64,000 bases of DNA from Methylophilus sp. 13 (GCF_015354335.1 NZ_JADKYR010000003.1:310001-374000), one strand, 5' to 3'; numbered from the stretch's first letter, positions 10,618-20,735 are shown. Translations and numbers: made by a program. Notes: generated by a model not told the origin, from the sequence alone.

Positions 10618-10651
10618 AAAAAAAGACACCAAGGCCTCACGCCTTGGTGTC
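10618..10651 (-). terminator. Terminator of the petABC operon
   Basis: Perfect 11-bp stem GACACCAAGGC/GCCTTGGTGTC (10625-10635 and 10641-10651), 5-base loop, followed on the minus strand by seven T (10624-10618). It sits 16 bases after the petC stop. Confidence 0.92.
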
Positions 10652-10666
10652 AGACTTGGTTGGCAA

Positions 10667-11377
10667 TTAGCGAATATCTTTCCAGTATTCGGCTTTGATT
10701 TTTTTCACCAAGAAGAACAATCCTGACAGGAACAGCAACACTGCCACCCCAATCCACAAACGGGATTGTTTGGCTGGCTCTGCCATAAATGCGAGGAAGT
10801 TAGTCAGATCACCGACAAACTGGTCATACTCTTGCGGATTGAGCTTACCGGCTTTGTCCAGTTTAAGGGTGTGTGTTTCGTGATCGAGTACTTGCACGCC
10901 TTGCAACTCATATAACACATGCGGCATGGCCACCTTGTCAAACACCAGGTTATTCCAGCCAGTGGGACGTGACTCATCCTTGTAGAAGCTGCGCAGATAG
11001 GCATACACCCAATCCGCACCACGCGCACGCACTTCAACGCTCAAATCAGGCGGTGCAGCACCAAACCATTTTTTCGCATCTTTAGGATTCATGCTAATGC
11101 GCATGGTTTCGCCCACCTTCTCACCGGCAAACAACAGATTGTCTTTAATCTCTTTGTCGGTCAGGCCAATGTCCTGCAAGCGGTTGTAACGCATGTAGTT
11201 GGCGCTGTGGCAATTCAGGCAATAATTTACAAAGATCTTGGCACCACGCTGCAATGACGCTTTATCCGTCATCTTGATTGGCGCCTTGACATCAATATGC
11301 ACCTCATTTGCAAACGCCATCACTGACGCCAAGAGGGCCAGACCTGCAAAGGCCTGCAAAAACAATTTTTTCATCAT
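10667..11377 (-). CDS. petC: Ubiquinol-cytochrome c reductase, cytochrome c1
   Basis: Cytochrome c1 of the bc1 complex, 236 residues from the MMKKLFLQAF start. A signal peptide ends near AFA (residue 23). Haem c attaches at CLNCH (residues 53-57), and a C-terminal membrane anchor (WIGVAVLLFLSGLFFLVKKI) is followed by a cytoplasmic tail. The first ATG overlaps the petB stop as TAATG. A 45-codon upstream extension lies wholly within petB and is rejected. The protein passes electrons from the Rieske centre to soluble cytochromes. Confidence 0.96.
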   Translation of the reverse strand: MMKKLFLQAFAGLALLASVMAFANEVHIDVKAPIKMTDKASLQRGAKIFVNYCLNCHSANYMRYNRLQDIGLTDKEIKDNLLFAGEKVGETMRISMNPKDAKKWFGAAPPDLSVEVRARGADWVYAYLRSFYKDESRPTGWNNLVFDKVAMPHVLYELQGVQVLDHETHTLKLDKAGKLNPQEYDQFVGDLTNFLAFMAEPAKQSRLWIGVAVLLFLSGLFFLVKKIKAEYWKDIR

Positions 11378-12663
11378 TAGTATGTCACCCTTTCTGGCAC
11401 AGGCTTGGTTTGATCTTTTTTGGTATACCAAGGCATCAAGACAAAGAATGCAAAGTACACCACTGAACAAATACGAGCCAACACAGTCGCGCGGTCTGCA
11501 CGACCCATCCATGGTCCAAATTGACCCCAGACATCACCTGGCACGGTTCCCAGATAACCCAGGATCACGAAGCTGATCACAAAAGCAGCCAACCAGCGTT
11601 TGTACAACTTGCCACGGTAACGAATAGACTTCACCGGACTCTTGTCCAACCACGGCAAGAACGCAAAGGCCACGACTGACAAGCCCATGGCTACCACACC
11701 AGGGAATTGCGAGATACCGATAGGCGGCACTGCACGCAAAATGGAGTAGTAAGGCGTGAAATACCAGACTGGCGCAATATGCGGCGGTGTTTTCAAAGGA
11801 TCTGCCGGAATAAAGTTATTCGCTTCGAGGAAGTAACCACCCATTTCAGGCATAAAGAACACAATCGCAAAAAACACCATCAGGAAGACAACTACACCCA
11901 CCAGATCTTTCACAGAGTAGTAAGGGTGAAATGGAATGCCATCCAATGGAATACCGGTTGCCTTGTCTTTATAGGTCTTGATTTCAACGCCATCAGGGTT
12001 GTTAGAGCCCACTTCATGCAAAGCCACGATATGCACAGCAACCAGCCCCAGCAACACCAGCGGTAAGGCGATCACGTGGAAAGCAAAGAAACGGTTCAGG
12101 GTAGCATCGGAAACCAGATAGTCACCACGCAACCACTCAGACAAGTCAGGACCAATAAACGGCACAGTTGAGAACAGGTTCACAATCACCTGCGCACCCC
12201 AGTAAGACATTTGACCCCATGGCAGCAGGTAGCCAAAGAACGCTTCGCCCATCAGCACCAGGAAAATGCCCACACCAAACAACCAGATCAACTCACGCGG
12301 CGTGCGATAAGATCCGTAAATCAGGCCACGGAACATATGCAAATAGACCACCACAAAGAACATGGAGGCGCCGGTCGAGTGCATGTAACGGATAATGTTG
12401 CCGCCAAATACGTCCCGCATGATGTATTCCACCGAAGCAAAGGCCAACTCGGCATCCGGCTTGTAGTTCATGGTCAGAAAAATACCGGTGACAATTTGCA
12501 GCACCAGCACCAGCAAAGCCAATGATCCGAAGAAATACCAGAAGTTGAAATTTTTCGGTGCGTAATACTCGGTAAGGTGTCCCTTGATGGTACTGGTCAG
12601 CGGGAATCTGGCATCAAACCAGCCCAGTAAACCAGTGGCAGTTGTTTTTTTAGTCGTTGCCAT
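11377..12663 (-). CDS. petB: Ubiquinol-cytochrome c reductase, cytochrome b
   Basis: Full-length cytochrome b, 428 residues, with eight or more hydrophobic segments and both quinone-site regions. Haem-region motifs GYLLPWGQMSYWG and the paired histidines on helices B and D are present. The Qo-site motif reads PVWYFTPYYSILRA, that is PVWY instead of the PEWY of mitochondria and alphaproteobacteria, a variant I expect in betaproteobacteria. It begins 5 bases after petA and is translationally coupled to petC. Confidence 0.96.
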   Translation of the reverse strand: MATTKKTTATGLLGWFDARFPLTSTIKGHLTEYYAPKNFNFWYFFGSLALLVLVLQIVTGIFLTMNYKPDAELAFASVEYIMRDVFGGNIIRYMHSTGASMFFVVVYLHMFRGLIYGSYRTPRELIWLFGVGIFLVLMGEAFFGYLLPWGQMSYWGAQVIVNLFSTVPFIGPDLSEWLRGDYLVSDATLNRFFAFHVIALPLVLLGLVAVHIVALHEVGSNNPDGVEIKTYKDKATGIPLDGIPFHPYYSVKDLVGVVVFLMVFFAIVFFMPEMGGYFLEANNFIPADPLKTPPHIAPVWYFTPYYSILRAVPPIGISQFPGVVAMGLSVVAFAFLPWLDKSPVKSIRYRGKLYKRWLAAFVISFVILGYLGTVPGDVWGQFGPWMGRADRATVLARICSVVYFAFFVLMPWYTKKDQTKPVPERVTY

Positions 12664-12668
12664 GATAG

Positions 12669-13289
12669 TTAAGCCTCCGCCTTTTTGTCATCGCCAATCA
12701 GCAAGGTCGTGTCAGTCAGATATTGATGCGGCGGCACCAGCAGATTTTTTGGTGCCGGAGAGCCTTTGAACACACGGCCAGCCAAGTCAAACTTAGAGCC
12801 GTGGCAAGGACAGACAAAACCACCATCCCAGTCTGCTGTCATTGCAAAGTTGTCGTTTGGTGAACAACCCAGATGCGTGCAGGTCCCCAACATGACCCCG
12901 AACTCTGGCTTGATAGAACGATCCTTGTTTTTACAATACTCAGGCTGTTGCGGCACTTCCAGATTCGGATCCGACAACTGGTCATCATGCTTGACCAACT
13001 TATCCAGCATTTCTGGCGTACGACGCACGATCCAAACCGGTTGACCACGCCATTCAGCCGTCATTTTCTCGCCCGGCTTCAACTTGCTGATATCCACCTC
13101 GACAGGTGCACCCGCCGCTTTGGCACGTTCACTTGGCAGCATGCTACCAACAAACGGCACCGCTACTGCAGCAACCCCAACAGCCCCGGTGGCGGCAGTC
13201 GCTTTCACCAAAAAATCGCGTTTTTGCAAATCCACCTCAGATGGCTGGCAAAACGACAAACAGTTGTTGTCAATTTTGTTTTCTGACAT
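12669..13289 (-). CDS. petA: Ubiquinol-cytochrome c reductase, Rieske iron-sulfur subunit
   Basis: Rieske protein, 206 residues from [10 protein letters not shown], which follows AAGGAAG. Cluster motifs CTHLGC (137-142) and CPCHGS (160-165) are intact. The N-terminal membrane anchor (about 28-50) is preceded by KRDFLVK, a twin-arginine-like motif with lysine in place of the first arginine. First gene of petABC; a good promoter lies at 13345-13373. An in-frame extension upstream to 13373 would cross the promoter and is rejected. Confidence 0.95.
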   Translation of the reverse strand: MSENKIDNNCLSFCQPSEVDLQKRDFLVKATAATGAVGVAAVAVPFVGSMLPSERAKAAGAPVEVDISKLKPGEKMTAEWRGQPVWIVRRTPEMLDKLVKHDDQLSDPNLEVPQQPEYCKNKDRSIKPEFGVMLGTCTHLGCSPNDNFAMTADWDGGFVCPCHGSKFDLAGRVFKGSPAPKNLLVPPHQYLTDTTLLIGDDKKAEA

Positions 13290-13344
13290 TGGCTTCCTTA
13301 ATCTACCCTTTTGAGGTAACAGTGAGTATAAAACTTGAGTCGCG

Positions 13345-13373
13345 ATTATACATTTTTCGCAGAAACAAGCCAA
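13345..13373 (-). promoter_or_regulatory. Sigma-70-type promoter of petABC
   Basis: Minus strand: TTGGCT (13373-13368), 17-base spacer, TATAAT (13350-13345). The -10 is a perfect consensus and transcription would begin about 50 bases before the petA start. Confidence 0.75.
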
Positions 13374-13405
13374 ATTTATTTCAATAAGTCATTGATATTA
13401 ATCAA

Positions 13406-14152
13406 TTAAACAGGGTTACCCAACTCAACATAAACATGCTCCAAGCCATGCGTTTGTGCAAGCCACTGCCCAAGCGCCTGGACGCCATAACGCTCAGTGG
13501 CATGATGCCCGGCACTGAGGTAAGCCGTACCTGATTCGCAGACGGTATGCCAGGTTTGCTCGGAGACTTCACCACTGATAAACAGGTCCACGCCAGCAGT
13601 GACCGCCTGTTGAATATAAGATTGGGCAGCGCCAGTACACCAGGAGACAGTGTGTACTAACTTATCAGGGGCCCCAAGCACTTGTGGCTGCCGCCCCAAT
13701 CGTTGGGCAACATGCTCTGCCACCTGCGCCAGCGACATCGGTTGCGCCAAGGTGGTCACAGGCAGCATATTCTTATCATCAAGATAGCGTGTCACCGGCC
13801 AGCCGAACACCTGTCCCAGTTGCACATTGTTTCCCACCTGCGGATGTGCATCTAGCGGCAGGTGATACGCCAGCAGGCTGATATCATGTGTGAGCAAGCG
13901 CTTGAGGCGCTGACGCTTGAGCCCAGTCACCTCTGCTGGCTCGCCACGCCAGAAATAGCCATGATGCACTAGAATCGCATCCGCATTGGCGGCGATGGCC
14001 GCCTCAATCAGCGCCTGACTGGCAGTCACGCCACTGATAATGCGCCGCACTTGCGGCCGCCCCTCCACCTGCAAACCGTTGGGGCAATAGTCCTGGAATT
14101 TGCTTACTTGCAAAAAATTAGCCAATTCACTAACAAGAAGATTCAATTCCAT
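13406..14152 (-). CDS. Nif3-like dinuclear metal centre protein
   Basis: Member of the Nif3/DUF34 family, 248 residues, the short bacterial form. The metal-binding signature is visible: ILVHHGYFWRGEP (two adjacent histidines, residues 62-63), HLPLDAHPQVGNN and near the C-terminus SAGHHATERYGVQ. Structures of relatives show a hexameric ring with a two-metal site. The biochemical role is unsettled; GTP cyclohydrolase-like or metal-chaperone roles have been proposed. It is divergent from the DegS-like gene and precedes petA but is probably a separate unit. Confidence 0.9.
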   Translation of the reverse strand: MELNLLVSELANFLQVSKFQDYCPNGLQVEGRPQVRRIISGVTASQALIEAAIAANADAILVHHGYFWRGEPAEVTGLKRQRLKRLLTHDISLLAYHLPLDAHPQVGNNVQLGQVFGWPVTRYLDDKNMLPVTTLAQPMSLAQVAEHVAQRLGRQPQVLGAPDKLVHTVSWCTGAAQSYIQQAVTAGVDLFISGEVSEQTWHTVCESGTAYLSAGHHATERYGVQALGQWLAQTHGLEHVYVELGNPV

Positions 14153-14219
14153 CTCTGAGTCTCATATACTAGTCGTTATTAAAGACATTCACTTATTGCA
14201 CATTTCTCTTTTGGCATCT

Positions 14220-15377
14220 ATGCGACATCTCTGGTCTATCTTCTCACAAGCAGTCACCGTTTGTCTGGGCATTTTGTTTGTCTTAAAACTTTTTTATCCC
14301 ACCCTGCTCACGCAACCCGTGAACAAAACCCTGGTGATCAAGGAAACGGCCGCCACTAGCCAGGCCATGGTCGCGAAGTCCGGCTACCGCAATGCCGTGA
14401 GCAAGGCCATGCCCTCAGTGGTGAATATTTTCACCACTGCCCGCATGAGCCAGGATCCACACCGCGCATTGAAGAATGACCCATTGTTTCGTCATTTTTT
14501 CGGTGATGAAATTGAAGAAGAGGATGAACAACCTGAAAACAGCCTCGGTAGCGGCGTGATTGTCAGTGCCGATGGCCTGATCCTGACCAATAACCATGTG
14601 ATCAGCTCGGCCGATCAAATTGAAGTTGCGCTCAGCGATGGCAGCAAGTCCTCAGCCACAGTGGTCGGTACCGATCCTGAGACCGACCTGGCCGTGCTCA
14701 AAATAGACCGCAAACAACTCCCTGCCATCACATTCAGCAATAGTGACCAGATGAAGGTAGGGGATGTCGTCCTGGCGATTGGCAACCCGTTTGGCGTTGG
14801 ACAAACCGTGACCCAAGGCATTATTAGCGCACTGGGACGCAACCATCTGGGCATCAATACATTTGAGAACTTTATTCAAACCGATGCCTCCATTAATCCT
14901 GGCAACTCCGGTGGCGCGCTGATCGACGTCAACGGCAACCTGATCGGCATCAATAGTGCCATTTATTCCCGCAATGGCGGCAGCATGGGGATAGGCTTTG
15001 CTATTCCGGTCAGCATCGCCAAACAGGTCATGGAACAAATTACTTTTAATGGGTCGGTGACGCGTGGCTGGATAGGCATAGAAGCGCAAGACATTACGCC
15101 AGAACTGGCGGAATCCTTTAACCTCAAGAACGTCAACGGCTCCTTGATTGCCGGTGTGTTGTTAGACAGTCCGGCTGATCGCGCCGGCTTGCGTCCTGGC
15201 GACATCCTGATTGCCATCGACAACAAACCTGTGTCTGACAGCCAGGCAATGCTAAATATAATCGCCATGCTCAAGCCACGTGACAAGGCAACATTGGCGA
15301 TCTTGCGCGCGGGCAAGAAAATGGAGATCAGCCTGATCGTAGGTAAGCGCCCACTGCCAAGCAAGGTAGCGCAATAA
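14220..15377 (+). CDS. DegS-like membrane-anchored serine protease
   Basis: HtrA-family protease, 385 residues from MRHLWSIFSQAV. An uncleaved N-terminal membrane span (about residues 8-28) is followed by a trypsin-like domain with His126 (LTNNHVIS), Asp156 (TDLAVLKI) and Ser230 (NPGNSGGALI), and one PDZ domain (about 275-375). One PDZ plus a membrane anchor resembles DegS/AlgW, which cleave anti-sigma factors when outer-membrane proteins misfold, rather than the two-PDZ DegP/DegQ. No anti-sigma gene is in the window, so the target is unknown. The earlier in-frame ATG at 14100 lies inside the divergent gene. Confidence 0.9.
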   Translation: MRHLWSIFSQAVTVCLGILFVLKLFYPTLLTQPVNKTLVIKETAATSQAMVAKSGYRNAVSKAMPSVVNIFTTARMSQDPHRALKNDPLFRHFFGDEIEEEDEQPENSLGSGVIVSADGLILTNNHVISSADQIEVALSDGSKSSATVVGTDPETDLAVLKIDRKQLPAITFSNSDQMKVGDVVLAIGNPFGVGQTVTQGIISALGRNHLGINTFENFIQTDASINPGNSGGALIDVNGNLIGINSAIYSRNGGSMGIGFAIPVSIAKQVMEQITFNGSVTRGWIGIEAQDITPELAESFNLKNVNGSLIAGVLLDSPADRAGLRPGDILIAIDNKPVSDSQAMLNIIAMLKPRDKATLAILRAGKKMEISLIVGKRPLPSKVAQ

Positions 15378-15390
15378 CTAGAAACTTTAA

Positions 15391-16128
15391 TTAAGTTGGT
15401 GTAGCACTGTCTGCTGGCGATTGCGGCAACCAGCGCACCACCAGCAGGCCCAGCTCATAGAGCAACCACAACGGGATGGCCAGCATGCATTGAGAGACAA
15501 TGTCTGGTGGCGTAAAAATGGCGCCCAACACAAAAGCGCCTACGATTACATAAGAGCGCGCCTCCTTGAGTTGCGCCAAAGTCACCCACCCCATCAATGA
15601 TAACAATATGACGGCGATGGGCACTTCAAATGCAAAACCAAACGCTAGAAACATGCCGATGACAAAGTCCAGATACTCAGCAATATCTGTCATCACCGCG
15701 ACACCCGCTGGTGCGCTACCCACCAGAAAGCCAAATACAACCGGGAACACGGCAAAATAGGCAAAGGCCATGCCCATAAAGAATAACCCGATGGCCGCCG
15801 CAAGCAGGGGCCGAATCAATCGTTTTTCATGTGCATATAACCCCGGTGCGATAAATGCCCAGCACTGATAAATCATCCATGGCAACGCGATCAAAAAGGC
15901 TGCCATCATGGTCACTTTCATCGGCACAAAGAAGGGCGTGGTGACTGCTGTCGCTATCATTTGCGCCCCTTGCGGCAACTTTGCCAGCAAGGGTGCCGCC
16001 AGCAAATGATAAATGCGGTCAGCAAACGGAAATAAAGCCACAAAAATGACCAGCCAGCCCGCAACCGCACGCAACAAACGGTTACGCAGCTCAATCAGGT
16101 GGGAAATAAAACTTTCAGTAGGCGTCAT
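15391..16128 (-). CDS. tatC: Twin-arginine translocase subunit TatC
   Basis: Inner-membrane receptor for twin-arginine signal peptides, 245 residues with six hydrophobic segments. It begins MTPTESFISHLIELRNRLLRA, the cytoplasmic signal-binding N-terminus, and contains the conserved FPFADRIY and FAFGFAFEVPIA stretches. It is the last gene of tatABC and converges with the protease gene on the other strand; no clear terminator is visible in the 13-base gap. Confidence 0.97.
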   Translation of the reverse strand: MTPTESFISHLIELRNRLLRAVAGWLVIFVALFPFADRIYHLLAAPLLAKLPQGAQMIATAVTTPFFVPMKVTMMAAFLIALPWMIYQCWAFIAPGLYAHEKRLIRPLLAAAIGLFFMGMAFAYFAVFPVVFGFLVGSAPAGVAVMTDIAEYLDFVIGMFLAFGFAFEVPIAVILLSLMGWVTLAQLKEARSYVIVGAFVLGAIFTPPDIVSQCMLAIPLWLLYELGLLVVRWLPQSPADSATPT

Positions 16129-16159
16129 AATTTATAAAGCGCGATCAAACTACAAACGC

Positions 16160-16681
16160 TTAGAGGATGGGTTCATTCGGTGGCGTATCGTTTGCCGTCT
16201 TCGCCGCCTGCCGTGCGCGGCGCTGTCTCGGCTTTGCCGCAGGGGCTTCTGCAAATAACTCGGCTTGTGGCGCTGGCGCAGATTCAGAAACCACCAATGC
16301 GCTAGGCACTGCTGCTTCAGCAGGCTGCTCATCGTTCACCGGTGATGACTTGCGTTGACGTGGTTTGCGTGACGGTTTAACCGGCTCAACAACCTTCTCG
16401 GGCTGGACACTGGTTTCGGCGATCGAATTCTCAGGCAAAATATGCTGTGCCGCATCGTCATATACCGACTGCAAGCCCGATTTTACTTCGTCTTGCAGTT
16501 GTTGCAACTCGGCAAACCTGGCTTCACGATTAACCTCATCTTTTACCTGGCTGACAAAGCGTTGCATGCGCCCAAAAAAAGCGCCCGCAGTGCGGGCGAC
16601 TTTAGGCAGTTTTTCCGGCCCGATCACCACCAAGGCAACCAGCGCAATCACCAGTAATTCTGAAAACGAAATATCAAACAC
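16160..16681 (-). CDS. tatB: Sec-independent translocase subunit TatB
   Basis: TatB, 173 residues. A membrane helix (MFDISFSELLVIALVALVVI) with the GPEKLPKV hinge, an amphipathic helix to about residue 65, and a long low-complexity tail ending around a basic KPRQRRARQAAK stretch. TatB and TatC form the signal-peptide receptor. The tail is somewhat longer than strictly needed and rich in Ala, Pro and Glu, as is common in betaproteobacteria. Confidence 0.95.
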   Translation of the reverse strand: MFDISFSELLVIALVALVVIGPEKLPKVARTAGAFFGRMQRFVSQVKDEVNREARFAELQQLQDEVKSGLQSVYDDAAQHILPENSIAETSVQPEKVVEPVKPSRKPRQRKSSPVNDEQPAEAAVPSALVVSESAPAPQAELFAEAPAAKPRQRRARQAAKTANDTPPNEPIL

Positions 16682-16694
16682 AATCGGTCAGTAC

Positions 16695-16877
16695 TCACTT
16701 ACTTTTGTCAGAAATCTCATCAGGCTTAGAACCTTCTTTGCCGTCATTCATTGCTTTTTTAAACTCATTGACCGCGCCACCTACATCACCGCCAATATTA
16801 CGCAGCTTTTTGGTACCAAACACCAGCACCACGATCAGTAACACGATCAGCCAATGCCATAAACTGAATGAACCCAT
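16695..16877 (-). CDS. tatA: Sec-independent translocase subunit TatA
   Basis: Pore-forming TatA, 60 residues, short. One membrane helix ([19 protein letters not shown]) is followed by the [17 protein letters not shown] hinge/amphipathic helix and a charged tail. The phenylalanine-glycine pair and the lysines after the hinge are conserved. It starts the tatABC set, 25 bases after hinT, and is likely cotranscribed with the his genes upstream. Confidence 0.96.
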   Translation of the reverse strand: MGSFSLWHWLIVLLIVVLVFGTKKLRNIGGDVGGAVNEFKKAMNDGKEGSKPDEISDKSK

Positions 16878-16902
16878 TGCAATCTCCTTAACGCGTCAAC
16901 TT

Positions 16903-17232
16903 TTAAGCGGCAGGCCCGCCACCAAAGACATGCAGATGGATATGGAACACTTCCTGGCCACCCTCACGCCCGACATTCATCACTGTTTTATAGCCAACCA
17001 ACCCTTGCTCAGCAGCCAGTTTGGCACCCAGCAACATCATTTTGCCAAGAAGCGCCTGATGCTCAGCAGTACATTCTTTAAGCGTTTCAATATGTGCTTT
17101 GGGGACAATCAGAAAATGCACCCGCGCCAGTGGCCGAATATCATGAAATGCGATGACCTCGTCATCTTCATACAGTAATTTCGCCGGAATAGTGCCAGCA
17201 ACAATTTTACAAAAAATGCAGTCTGCACTCAT
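16903..17232 (-). CDS. hinT: HIT-family purine nucleoside phosphoramidase
   Basis: Histidine triad protein, 109 residues. It begins [20 protein letters not shown] and ends with the catalytic triad [12 protein letters not shown]. Relatives hydrolyse adenosine phosphoramidates and aminoacyl adenylates. The start ATG overlaps the hisE stop by four bases (ATGA), a fusion of the his operon with downstream genes also found in other betaproteobacteria. Confidence 0.95.
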   Translation of the reverse strand: MSADCIFCKIVAGTIPAKLLYEDDEVIAFHDIRPLARVHFLIVPKAHIETLKECTAEHQALLGKMMLLGAKLAAEQGLVGYKTVMNVGREGGQEVFHIHLHVFGGGPAA

Positions 17233-17549
17233 TCTTTTCTGCTCGCTTTCTCAACGATGCCCGACAGCCCTTCACGGCGCGCAAGCTCATTAAGCACATC
17301 CTGCGCCTGCAAGCCGGCATGACTTAACATCACCAGGGTATGAAACCATAAATCGGCGGTTTCATAAATCAGCTCTTCCTTGTTGCCGCCTTTGGCCGCA
17401 ATCACTGTTTCCGTCGCTTCTTCACCCACTTTTTTGAGAATGCTGTCCATGCCTTTGGCATAGAGTTTGGCGACATAGGAGCTGGCCGGATCGGCACTTT
17501 TACGCGCTTCCAGCAATTCAGACAAGCGGCTTAATACGTCATCACTCAT
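17229..17549 (-). CDS. hisE: Phosphoribosyl-ATP pyrophosphohydrolase
   Basis: Second step of histidine synthesis: phosphoribosyl-ATP to phosphoribosyl-AMP and pyrophosphate. 106 residues; all-alpha MazG-like fold with the metal-binding motif [14 protein letters not shown] and [18 protein letters not shown]. HisE and HisI are separate genes here, unlike the fused enterobacterial enzyme, but they overlap by 8 bases. Confidence 0.96.
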   Translation of the reverse strand: MSDDVLSRLSELLEARKSADPASSYVAKLYAKGMDSILKKVGEEATETVIAAKGGNKEELIYETADLWFHTLVMLSHAGLQAQDVLNELARREGLSGIVEKASRKE

Positions 17550-17925
17550 GGTAAATCGCTTTCGGATCTTTGAGCACAGGCTCTACAGTCACCCAGGTAT
17601 CGCCCTGTAATTGCTGAAAGAAACAGTTATGCCTACCGGTGTGACAGGCGATGCCACCCAATTGTTCGACCGTGATCAGCACGACATCATTATCGCAATC
17701 GAGACGAATGTCGTGCACGATTTGCGTGTGCCCAGACTCTTCACCTTTATGCCACAGTTTGTTGCGCGAGCGCGAATAGTAAACTGCATGTCCAGAGTCT
17801 CTAGTCAATTGCAAGGCTTCGCGGTTCATCCAGGCAAACATGAGAATTTTACCTGTGTCTTTTTCCTGGGCGATGACCGGCACCAAGCCTTCTGCCGTCC
17901 AGGCCACTTGCTCCAGCCAGCTCAT
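17542..17925 (-). CDS. hisI: Phosphoribosyl-AMP cyclohydrolase
   Basis: Third step of histidine synthesis, opening the purine ring of phosphoribosyl-AMP. 127 residues, with the zinc and magnesium ligands in [19 protein letters not shown] and [10 protein letters not shown]. It overlaps hisF by four bases (ATGA) and hisE by eight, so the three are translated as a unit. Confidence 0.96.
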   Translation of the reverse strand: MSWLEQVAWTAEGLVPVIAQEKDTGKILMFAWMNREALQLTRDSGHAVYYSRSRNKLWHKGEESGHTQIVHDIRLDCDNDVVLITVEQLGGIACHTGRHNCFFQQLQGDTWVTVEPVLKDPKAIYHE

Positions 17926-18686
17926 CGCACTTCTATCCCATGTTCACGCATATAGTCTTTCGCTTGCTGCACAGTGAACTCACCATAGTGAAAAATACTG
18001 GCAGCCAGAACAGCGTCGGCGCCACCAACGGTGACACCCTCCACCAGATGGTGCAGATTCCCCACGCCGCCGGAAGCAATCAATGGCACATCCACTGCTT
18101 CGCTGATCGCTTTGTTGAGCGGGTTATTAAATCCGATTTTGGTTCCATCGCGGTCCATGCTGGTGACCAGCAACTCACCGGCCCCCAGACTCACCATCTT
18201 TTGCGCCCATTTGACGGCATCGAGACCGGTAGGATTACGCCCGCCATGGGTGAACACTTCCCACTCAAACGGCTGATTATCTACTTTTTTGGCATCAATC
18301 GCGACCACTATACATTGCGAACCAAAACGTCCGGCAGCATCCTCAACCACTTGCGGATTGACCACGGCAGTGGTGTTGATGCTGACTTTATCGGCCCCCG
18401 CATTGAGCAGCCGCCGCACATCTTCAACCTTGCGCACGCCGCCACCGACGGTTAACGGGATAAAGATCTGCTCGGCCACACGCTCAATAATGTGCAGAAT
18501 CAAGTCACGATTGTCTGAGCTGGCGGTAATATCCAGAAACGTCAGTTCGTCCGCGCCCTGGTCGTTGTAACGCTGTGCGATTTCCACCGGATCGCCTGCA
18601 TCGCGCAATTCCAGAAAATTCACGCCTTTGACGACACGACCATCAGTCACATCCAGGCAAGGAATAATGCGTTTGGCGCAGCCCAT
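17922..18686 (-). CDS. hisF: Imidazole glycerol phosphate synthase cyclase subunit
   Basis: TIM-barrel cyclase that uses ammonia from HisH to make imidazole glycerol phosphate and AICAR. 254 residues; catalytic Asp in [12 protein letters not shown] (N-terminal half) and DRDGTKIGF (C-terminal half), with phosphate loops GGGVRK and SGGVGN. It starts two bases after the hisA stop. Confidence 0.97.
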   Translation of the reverse strand: MGCAKRIIPCLDVTDGRVVKGVNFLELRDAGDPVEIAQRYNDQGADELTFLDITASSDNRDLILHIIERVAEQIFIPLTVGGGVRKVEDVRRLLNAGADKVSINTTAVVNPQVVEDAAGRFGSQCIVVAIDAKKVDNQPFEWEVFTHGGRNPTGLDAVKWAQKMVSLGAGELLVTSMDRDGTKIGFNNPLNKAISEAVDVPLIASGGVGNLHHLVEGVTVGGADAVLAASIFHYGEFTVQQAKDYMREHGIEVR

Positions 18687-18688
18687 TT

Positions 18689-19432
18689 TTATTGACCACT
18701 CAGCTGGTCAGCTAATGCTTGCGCAGCAGAAAAGTCCAGTGTCCCTTCATAAATGGCGCGGCCGGTAATGGCACCCATGATGCCTTCATCCTGCACGGCG
18801 CACAAGTTGCGCACATCATCCAGATTGGTCACCCCGCCACTGGCGATCACCGGAATCGTTAAAGCCTGCGCCAATGCTACAGTCGCTTCAATATTCACGC
18901 CAGTCAACATGCCATCCCGGCCGATATCCGTGTAAACAATACTTTCCACACCGTAATCTTCAAATTTCTTCGCCAGGTCAATCACATCATGCCCCGTCAA
19001 CTTGGACCAGCCATCCACGGCTACTTTGCCGTCTTTGGCATCCAGCCCCACCATGATCTGGCCTGGGAAAGCATAGCAGGCCTCATGCAGAAAGCCCGGA
19101 TTCTTCACAGCGGCGGTGCCAATAATGACATAGCTGATACCATCATCCAGATAGCGCTCTATTGTATCCAGATCACGGATGCCACCACCCAATTGAATAG
19201 GGATATCCCCACCTATTGCAGCCACAATAGACTTGATCGCACCTTCATTGACAGGCTTGCCCGCAAAGGCCCCATTCAAGTCCACCAGGTGTAAACGCTT
19301 ACCGCCTTTATCTGCCCAATGTCTGGCCATCGCTGCAGGATCTTCGGAAAATACGGTGGACTCTTCCATCAGTCCCTGCTTCAAACGCACGCAGTGGCCA
19401 TCTTTTAAATCAATTGCTGGAATGATTAACAT
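18689..19432 (-). CDS. hisA: ProFAR isomerase
   Basis: Isomerase acting on the aminoaldose ProFAR (Amadori rearrangement), 247 residues. TIM barrel with catalytic Asp8 in [14 protein letters not shown] and Asp in [12 protein letters not shown]; phosphate-binding GGGIRD and SGGVTN. Its homology to HisF is plain. It follows hisH after 53 bases. Confidence 0.97.
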   Translation of the reverse strand: MLIIPAIDLKDGHCVRLKQGLMEESTVFSEDPAAMARHWADKGGKRLHLVDLNGAFAGKPVNEGAIKSIVAAIGGDIPIQLGGGIRDLDTIERYLDDGISYVIIGTAAVKNPGFLHEACYAFPGQIMVGLDAKDGKVAVDGWSKLTGHDVIDLAKKFEDYGVESIVYTDIGRDGMLTGVNIEATVALAQALTIPVIASGGVTNLDDVRNLCAVQDEGIMGAITGRAIYEGTLDFSAAQALADQLSGQ

Positions 19433-19485
19433 GTTGTTTTCAGTAGATAAATAACGAGTAGTGACTAAAACGACTGTAGCCCGTC

Positions 19486-20133
19486 TTAGGGCTTCCAGTT
19501 TACAAAATTACGTAAAAGTTGCAAGCCTGCACTGGCGCTCTTTTCCGGGTGAAACTGCACGGCAAATACATTGTCACGTGCAATCGCGCCGGTAAAATCA
19601 AATGGATAGGCGGTGGTCGCAGCGGTCAATGCCGTCTCATCCGGGACCACATAGTAGCTATGCACGTAGTAAAAACGGGCCTGGTCAGGAATCTCCTGCC
19701 ACAAGGCATGCGGCTGAGTCTGATGTACCTGGCTCCAGCCCATGTGCGGGACCTTGAGCTTTTCACCATGCACATCCACCATTTTTGCCTGAGGAAAGCG
19801 CTTGACCTCGCCGGCATACACGCCTAGCCCAGGCACATTGCCTTCTTCAGAATGCTCAAACAACATTTGCAAACCAATACATATGCCGAGGAAAGGCTTT
19901 TGCTGTGTTGCGTCCATCACTGCCTGACGCAAACTCCGCGCATCCAATTCACGAATGCAATCCGGCATGGCGCCCTGCCCCGGAAACACTACCCGCTCCG
20001 CCTGGGCAATTTGCGCAGGATCGCTGGTGACTGCAACCGTGGTATCAGGCGCTACCGCTTTGAAAGCATTGGCAACTGAACGGAGGTTTCCCATGCCATA
20101 ATCAACAATGGCGACTTGCAAACGATTCATCAT
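19486..20133 (-). CDS. hisH: Imidazole glycerol phosphate synthase glutaminase subunit
   Basis: Class I glutamine amidotransferase that feeds ammonia to HisF. 215 residues from the ATG-ATG at 20133; a TTG two codons earlier is also possible. The nucleophile cysteine is in [12 protein letters not shown] and the His/Glu pair in [12 protein letters not shown]. It lies 11 bases after hisB. Confidence 0.96.
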   Translation of the reverse strand: MMNRLQVAIVDYGMGNLRSVANAFKAVAPDTTVAVTSDPAQIAQAERVVFPGQGAMPDCIRELDARSLRQAVMDATQQKPFLGICIGLQMLFEHSEEGNVPGLGVYAGEVKRFPQAKMVDVHGEKLKVPHMGWSQVHQTQPHALWQEIPDQARFYYVHSYYVVPDETALTAATTAYPFDFTGAIARDNVFAVQFHPEKSASAGLQLLRNFVNWKP

Positions 20134-20144
20134 AAACAATCGGG

Positions 20145-20735
20145 CTATAACGCACCTTTGGTTGATGGCATCAAGCCGGCCATGCGAGGATCCTGGGTGG
20201 CCGCCATACGCAAGGCACGGCCAAACGCTTTAAAAATCGTTTCCGCCTGGTGATGAGCGTTTTGGCCTTTGAGATTATCAATGTGCAGCGTGACCAGTGC
20301 ATGATTGACAAAGCCCTGGAAAAATTCGTGAATCAGATCTACATCAAACTCACCGATCATGGCACGCGTAAAGGTGCAATCAAACGCCAAGCCCGGACGA
20401 CCGGACAAGTCCAGCGCCACACGGCTCAAGGCTTCATCCAGCGGGACATAGCTATGCCCGTAGCGCGTCAAGCCTTTTTTGTCGCCCAACGCCTTGCTGA
20501 ATGCCTGACCCAAGGTGATCCCGATATCTTCAACCGTATGGTGGGCATCAATATGCAAATCGCCTTTGGCATGCACTTTCAGGTCTATCATGCCATGACG
20601 GGCGATTTGATCCAGCATGTGATCCAAAAAGCCCAGCCCACTGTCCAGTTCAGACTGCCCTGTACCATCGAGATTAATCGACACAGTAATTTGGGTTTCT
20701 AGCGTATTACGCGTAACTTCGGCTTGACGTGACAT
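20145..20735 (-). CDS. hisB: Imidazoleglycerol-phosphate dehydratase
   Basis: Monofunctional dehydratase, 196 residues from [16 protein letters not shown]; it lacks the phosphatase half found in enterobacterial HisB. Two repeats carry the manganese ligands ([24 protein letters not shown] and the later [17 protein letters not shown]). A longer GTG start at 20756 is possible. No clear ribosome site precedes either start. Upstream is the hps terminator, so hisB must have its own promoter in 20757-20827 or depend on readthrough. Confidence 0.95.
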   Translation of the reverse strand: MSRQAEVTRNTLETQITVSINLDGTGQSELDSGLGFLDHMLDQIARHGMIDLKVHAKGDLHIDAHHTVEDIGITLGQAFSKALGDKKGLTRYGHSYVPLDEALSRVALDLSGRPGLAFDCTFTRAMIGEFDVDLIHEFFQGFVNHALVTLHIDNLKGQNAHHQAETIFKAFGRALRMAATQDPRMAGLMPSTKGAL

